From Phycisphaerae bacterium (GTDB lineage Bacteria > Planctomycetota > Phycisphaerae > Phycisphaerales > UBA1924): 64,000 nt of DNA. A program made the position numbers and the translations under genes. Location: assembly GCA_022180725.1 (NCBI GenBank), contig BQMO01000005.1, positions 124,001 to 188,000 on the forward strand, read 5' to 3'. Numbering within the stretch: the first letter of the stretch is position 1; each line of letters opens with the position of its first letter. The notes below the pieces were generated by a model. That model ran no database searches. It had not been told where the DNA came from and was given only the letters and a program-made list of their open reading frames with translations. Shown piece after piece: positions 59,756 through 64,000 of this stretch.

Positions 59756-61060
59756 GTGGCGACGATGTCCTCCGATCAACATGTTCGGCTGCGGGTGCTG
59801 GCGGCGCTGGTGGCCCTGGCCGCCGCGTGGTTCGCGTACCGCGGGCCCGTTCGGGCGCTGCGCGAGGGGAACTACGACGCGGCGCTGGTGTACGCCTCGG
59901 CCCGGGCGTGGCTCACCGGGCACAATCCGTACGTCGGCGCAGACGCCTCGTCGGCATGGCGGGCGGCGGGCGGACCGATCGAGCGTGACCCCATGTCCAC
60001 CCGCGCCCAGGCGGTGCTGCTGTACCCCCCGGCGACCTTCGTGGCGCTCGCACCCGTGGCGGCGCTGCCGTGGAACACGGCGGAGATCGCATGGACGGCC
60101 ATGAACGCCGCGCTGTGGGTGCTCACGCTCGCGTGGTCGGCCCGGCTGGCGGGGTTGACGTGGGGAAGTACCGCGGGACGCACGTACTGGGCGCTGGGGT
60201 TGGCCTTTGCGCCCGCGCACACGTGCGTCGCCCACGGACAAACCGCCGTGCTCGCCGTCGCGTGCGCCGCGGCGGGGGTGCTGCTCGCGGCGCGAGGGCG
60301 GGGAGCGTGGGCGGGCGTGCTGCTGGCGCTCGGGGCGGCGGTCAAGCCCCAAGTCGCCGCGCTGTACATCGTCCACCAGGCCGGTCGGCGGCGATGGCTG
60401 GTCGCGGGCGTCGCCGTGGCGGCGGTGGGGGTGATCTTCGCGCTCGGGGCATGGCGCATGTCCTCGGCGGGGGTGGCCTGGTCGCCCGCGTGGAAAGGCA
60501 ACCTCGACGCCTTCACCTCGCTCGACGACGGCAACCCCACCAGCACCAACCCGCTCCGGTTCCAACTCATCAATCTCCAGTACCTGCTTCACACGTTCAC
60601 CGATGACGCGGGATTCGTGCGATGGGCGACGGTGGGCATCGTGGCTGGCCTGTGTGCGGCGTATTTCGCGGCGGACCTGGGCAGATCGACGCGCCGCGGC
60701 GATCTCTCGGCCCTGGCCATGGTGGGGGTGGCGTCGCTCCTGGTGACCTACCACCGGGCCTACGACGCGGCCATTCTGGTCTTTGCGCTGGCCTGGGCGC
60801 TCGCGGTGCTCGGCGACGCCGAGGCCGGGGGCAACGCTCGTCGGTGGGCGTGGGCGGCCCTGGCGTGCGTGCTGGTGTTCATGGTCCCCGGGGCTTCGGC
60901 GCTCAACGCCGTGCAGGGAAGGCTGCCCGCGTGGCTGACCGGCTCGTGGGCGTGGGAGTCCCTCGTCATGCCCCATGCCGTGTGGGCGCTGCTCGGGCTG
61001 GGCGGCGTGCTGATCGCGTCGCGGGCGGGAGAGGCGCGCTCGGCTGAAACACCGGCGTAG
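59756..61060 (+). CDS. GT87-like (DUF2029) polytopic glycosyltransferase
   Basis: A membrane protein of about 434 residues and nine to eleven helices. The extracytoplasmic loop after helix 1 carries NYDAALVYASARAWLTGHNPYV, the DF..Y..A...L.G.NPY motif of DUF2029/GT87 mannosyltransferases, with an aspartate as likely catalytic residue. LLYPPATFVALAPVAALP and AVKPQVAALYIV are further family blocks. Such enzymes use polyprenyl-phosphate sugars. The GTG at 59756 is preferred from promoter spacing; the ATG at 59765 is the alternative. Product and acceptor are unknown. Confidence 0.8.
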   Translation: MATMSSDQHVRLRVLAALVALAAAWFAYRGPVRALREGNYDAALVYASARAWLTGHNPYVGADASSAWRAAGGPIERDPMSTRAQAVLLYPPATFVALAPVAALPWNTAEIAWTAMNAALWVLTLAWSARLAGLTWGSTAGRTYWALGLAFAPAHTCVAHGQTAVLAVACAAAGVLLAARGRGAWAGVLLALGAAVKPQVAALYIVHQAGRRRWLVAGVAVAAVGVIFALGAWRMSSAGVAWSPAWKGNLDAFTSLDDGNPTSTNPLRFQLINLQYLLHTFTDDAGFVRWATVGIVAGLCAAYFAADLGRSTRRGDLSALAMVGVASLLVTYHRAYDAAILVFALAWALAVLGDAEAGGNARRWAWAALACVLVFMVPGASALNAVQGRLPAWLTGSWAWESLVMPHAVWALLGLGGVLIASRAGEARSAETPA

Positions 61061-61072
61061 ACCCGATGGACC

Positions 61073-61339
61073 CTATTTCTTCTTCGTGTAGTACTCCAGG
61101 TTGATCTGGATGTACTTGTTCCACTCGGCGGGGACGTCTTCCTGCTGGAAGATGGCCTTCACGGGGCACTCATCGACGCAGAGGGCGCAGTCGATGCAGG
61201 TGTCGGGGTCGATATAGAGTTGGGTGGCGGCGGCGAAATCCGGCTCGTTCTTGGTGGGGTGGATGCAGTCGACCGGGCAGACGGCGACGCAGGACGTGTC
61301 CTTGGTGGCGATGCAGGGTTCGGTGATGACGTGGGGCAT
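61073..61339 (-). CDS. ferredoxin of the two-cluster (FdxA-like) type
   Basis: An 88-residue electron carrier. The second half has a canonical CIDCALCVDECPVKAI [4Fe-4S] motif. The first motif reads CIATKDTSCVAVCPVDC: the second cysteine of the usual CxxC start is threonine. This equals the [3Fe-4S] arrangement of Azotobacter-type seven-iron ferredoxins, where that cysteine is not a ligand. The tail is basic (YYTKKK). It faces away from speA and is convergent with the GT87-like gene, with 12 bases between the stops. The partner reductase is unknown. Confidence 0.88.
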   Translation of the reverse strand: MPHVITEPCIATKDTSCVAVCPVDCIHPTKNEPDFAAATQLYIDPDTCIDCALCVDECPVKAIFQQEDVPAEWNKYIQINLEYYTKKK

Positions 61340-61704
61340 GGGGTGAGGGTTCCGTCTCGGCCTCCGGGGGGGTGCTCGGCCGCCCGGGTGGATTTCAAGT
61401 CTACGCCCGCGAGATGGGCTTGCTCCGCGCCGGGAAGACGGTATTGTTTTGGCGGTGGTGGCATTCGCGCGGCGTGGCTCCGGCAGAGCGACGGCTGGCG
61501 CGGGTCGGTGGCGACCGCCGGTGGCGGTTGGCGGCGTGAGCATGGGACGGGATGACGATCCGAACCCGGCACGCCGACGAATAGCCCGAACGTGAAGCCG
61601 CCCCGTCGTGCCGTGCACATGCCACGCGCCGACGCCGCCGACCGCACCGCCCGCTTCGCCGCGTACGACGCGATCCCGAAGCGGGCCCGTGAGTTTCCAC
61701 CACG
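61340..61704. other. 365-bp divergent intergenic region between ferredoxin and speA
   Basis: It should hold both promoters. A TAGACT word on the minus strand near 61400 could be the ferredoxin -10. No Shine-Dalgarno site is visible before speA, and open frames crossing the region have no supported start. Confidence 0.4.
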
Positions 61705-63708
61705 ATGGCCACCATCTCGCCCGCCCGATCCGCGTTTCTTCATGGTCAATGGACACCCGCCGACGCCGCCGCGCTGTATGGCGTGGGCGACTGGGGCAAG
61801 GGCTACGTCAGCGTGAACCCCGCCGGGCACGTCGCGGTCATGCCGACGAAGGACCCGAATCGGCAGATCGACCTGCACGAGGTGATCGAGGGACTGCGCG
61901 AGCGCGGCATCCACACCCCGGTGCTCGTGCGGTTCAACGACATCCTGACGCACCGTCTGAAGGAAATCCGCGGGGCCTTCGACGCCGCCATGGCCGAGCA
62001 GGGCTACGCCGGGGGCTACTCCTGCGTGTACCCGATCAAGGTGAACCAGCAGCGGCACGTGTGCGAGCAGGTGGCGAGCCTGGCGGTGGAACTGAACTTC
62101 GGACTGGAGGCCGGTTCCAAGCCCGAACTGCTCGCGGTGCTGGGGTTGTCGGCGACCGCGGGCGGCCCGGGCGTGAACGGCATGCCCATCATCTGCAACG
62201 GGTTCAAGGACGACGAGTTCATCGAGACGGTGACGCTGGCGACCAAACTCGGACGCAACATCATCCCCGTGGTCGAGAAGTTCAGCGAACTCGAACTCGT
62301 GGTCAAGCACGCCCGGGCGTACGGCATACGCCCGAAGATCGGGCTGCGGGTGAAACTCTCGGCCCGCGGGGCCGGGCGGTGGGAAGGCTCGGCGGGGGTG
62401 CGCAGCAAGTTCGGCCTGTTCGTCTCCGAGTGCCTCAGGGCCGTGGACTACCTCAAGGCCCACGACATGCTCGACTGCCTGAACCTGCTCCACTGCCACG
62501 TGGGCAGCCAGTTGTACGACATCAAGGTGCTGAAGAACGCGGTGAACGAACTCGCCCACGTCTACTGCGAACTCAAGAAGATGGGCGCGGGGCTGTCGAT
62601 GCTCGACATCGGCGGCGGGATGGGCGTGGACTACGACGGCTCGCAGAGCGCGTGGTCGAGCAGCATCAACTACACCGTGCAGGAGTACGCCGCGGACGTG
62701 GTCTACCGCGTCAAGAGCGTGTGCGACAGCGCGGGCGTGCCGCACCCGCGGATCATCAGCGAATCCGGTCGGGCGATGGTGGCCTACTCGTCGGTCCTGG
62801 TGATGGACGTGCTGGGCACCAGCAAGTTCGAGAACACGCTGGACACCGAGGCGATCGAGAAGGCCCTCGCCAAGGAAACCCAGCCCCCCAAGCCGGTGCT
62901 CGACCTGCTCGACGCCTACCGCAGCATGACCGATCGCAACCTGCTCGAGATCTACCACGACGCGACCCAGGCCCGCGACGAAGCCATGAGCCTGTTCAGC
63001 CTGGGGTACATGTCCCTGCCCATGCGCGGCGTGGCCGAACAGATCTTCTGGGCCACGTGCTGGCGCCTGCTGGAAAAGGCCGGCAAGAAGGGCGAACTGC
63101 CCGAGGAGTTCGAGGGACTGCCCGAGCTGCTGAGTGACATCTACTTCTGCAACTTCTCGCTCTTCCAGTCCATGCCCGACTCGTGGGCCATCGACCAGTT
63201 GTTCCCCATCCTGCCCATCCACCGTCTGGGCGAGGAGCCGACCCGCCGGGGCATCCTCGCGGACATCACCTGCGACAGCGACGGGAAGATCGACCACTTC
63301 GTGGACAAGCGCGTTGAGAAGAAGACGCTGGAACTGCACGAGGTGCGCCCCGCGCCCGGCAGCGAGGCCGACGGCGTGGTGGGCGTTGAGCCGTACTACC
63401 TCGGCGTCTTCCTGCTGGGGGCGTATCAGGAGATCCTGGGCGACCTTCACAACCTGCTGGGCGACACCCACGCCGTGCACATCTCGCTGGACGATCACGG
63501 CGGGTGGGAGATCGACGAAGTCATCGAGGGCGACACGGTCGAGGAAGTGCTGGCGTACGTGCAGTACGACGTGCCGGACCTGAAGAAGGCGATGCGGCTG
63601 GACATCGAGGCCGCCTGCCGCCAAGGCCGGCTGACCCTCGCCGAGGGCAAGAGCCTGCTCAAGTACTACGACGATGGGCTGGAGGGGTACACGTACCTCG
63701 AAGGGTGA
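61705..63708 (+). CDS. speA: biosynthetic arginine decarboxylase
   Basis: A 667-residue PLP enzyme converting arginine to agmatine, the first step of the agmatine route to putrescine and spermidine. The opening WTPADAAALYGVGDWGKGYVSVN and K112 in YPIKVNQQ (PLP lysine) are typical of SpeA. So are LLHCHVGSQLYDIKVLKNAV, LDIGGGMGVDYDGS, and the SpeA-specific C-terminal half with SLPMRGVAEQIFW and HISLDDHGGWEIDEVI. The length is full. The start lacks a clear ribosome site. No other polyamine gene lies in the window. Confidence 0.96.
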   Translation: MATISPARSAFLHGQWTPADAAALYGVGDWGKGYVSVNPAGHVAVMPTKDPNRQIDLHEVIEGLRERGIHTPVLVRFNDILTHRLKEIRGAFDAAMAEQGYAGGYSCVYPIKVNQQRHVCEQVASLAVELNFGLEAGSKPELLAVLGLSATAGGPGVNGMPIICNGFKDDEFIETVTLATKLGRNIIPVVEKFSELELVVKHARAYGIRPKIGLRVKLSARGAGRWEGSAGVRSKFGLFVSECLRAVDYLKAHDMLDCLNLLHCHVGSQLYDIKVLKNAVNELAHVYCELKKMGAGLSMLDIGGGMGVDYDGSQSAWSSSINYTVQEYAADVVYRVKSVCDSAGVPHPRIISESGRAMVAYSSVLVMDVLGTSKFENTLDTEAIEKALAKETQPPKPVLDLLDAYRSMTDRNLLEIYHDATQARDEAMSLFSLGYMSLPMRGVAEQIFWATCWRLLEKAGKKGELPEEFEGLPELLSDIYFCNFSLFQSMPDSWAIDQLFPILPIHRLGEEPTRRGILADITCDSDGKIDHFVDKRVEKKTLELHEVRPAPGSEADGVVGVEPYYLGVFLLGAYQEILGDLHNLLGDTHAVHISLDDHGGWEIDEVIEGDTVEEVLAYVQYDVPDLKKAMRLDIEAACRQGRLTLAEGKSLLKYYDDGLEGYTYLEG

Positions 63709-63879
63709 CCGTCGGCGAGGATCGTGCTTATCGGGCGTGAAGTGCGGCGAACCGAATCCTTCGGGAACAACGCCCGGCCCAGCCGATGATGCCTGCACTC
63801 CACGCTGGGCGCGTGAAAGCACGGGCTTTGTGCCGCGTTCATGGCATGTGCCGGTCGTGGGGTTGCGGGAACCCCGGTA

Positions 63880-64000
63880 ATGCGCCTGGGCTGGAAAACC
63901 GAGACGTTGACTCAGCCGATGCTCTTCCGACGCGCGATGGACGTGTTCGGAGGGAGCCTCTTGGGCCAACTCAAACTGCACTTCGACGACGCGCCGGAGA
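63880..64000 (+). CDS. possible 5' end of a CDS running off the window
   Basis: An ATG at 63880 opens a frame that continues to the window edge (40 codons, MRLGWKTETLTQPMLFRRAM, then VFGGSLLGQLKLHFDD). The amino-acid mix is plausible and third positions are mostly G/C. No ribosome site or family is recognised, so this is tentative. Confidence 0.3.
   Translation, partial: MRLGWKTETLTQPMLFRRAMDVFGGSLLGQLKLHFDDAPE

Noticed and set aside
61592-61816. Short Pro/Arg-rich frame upstream of and overlapping speA
   Set aside because: No ribosome site or conserved domain, and it overlaps the start of a certain gene in another frame.

Overview
The window is about 64 kb of very GC-rich bacterial chromosome, packed with short-spaced genes on both strands. 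Several traits point to Planctomycetota, most likely a Phycisphaerae-like, flagellated member. These are two secreted proteins with VPAPG/VPAPS-type C-terminal sorting tails ending in an arginine run, a prepilin-type secreted protein, a coiled-coil/winged-helix protein ending in the KAGYKTNS-type motif, bactofilins, and an anti-sigma-28 factor beside a sialic-acid/Maf locus. The taxonomic call is inference. I saw no rRNA, tRNA, CRISPR array, insertion sequence or prophage.

Layout. 0.2-12 kb: small membrane proteins and lipoproteins (LEA-like, two DUF2959 paralogues flanking a fructosamine kinase), a class IV aminotransferase, an aquaporin-like channel, a cytochrome b562-like protein, an MsrB-MsrA fusion, a phosphoesterase-LamG protein and a PEP-CTERM-like protein. 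12-24 kb: a zinc alcohol dehydrogenase, then a minus-strand locus maf-neuA-neuB-(collagen/beta-helix protein)-neuC, which should make and transfer a CMP-activated nonulosonic acid, plausibly onto flagellin. 23-27 kb: a DciA/DUF721 protein, an orphan ABC ATPase, a Nudix hydrolase, ParB and a coiled-coil/HTH protein. Here the GC content dips and the plus strand switches from C-rich to G-rich, as expected at a replication origin.

27-45 kb: clpB, ubiX, pyrB coupled to a TPR O-GlcNAc-transferase-like gene, a second PEP-CTERM-like protein, two bactofilin-type genes, an RMD1/DUF155 membrane protein, queA, a prepilin-like protein, comEC, a GT4 glycosyltransferase and a SolA-type oxidase. 45-54 kb: a secreted Spy/LTXXQ-like protein, SpoVR, and a three-gene operon of a fibre-like secreted protein and two metzincin proteases. 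54-64 kb: a SPOR-like protein, FlgM, a methyltransferase, PurT, a dihaem peroxidase with a dockerin-like tail, a GT87-like membrane glycosyltransferase, a ferredoxin and the biosynthetic arginine decarboxylase SpeA.

A recurrent signal is a TACNCT-like -10 hexamer lying only 5-9 nt before the start codon of at least 17 genes, usually without a Shine-Dalgarno sequence. Leaderless transcription therefore appears common. Genes with leaders usually carry a GGAGG-type site, and the same -10 word then lies further upstream. Starts were chosen with these two signals. All counts are by eye; no database searches were possible.
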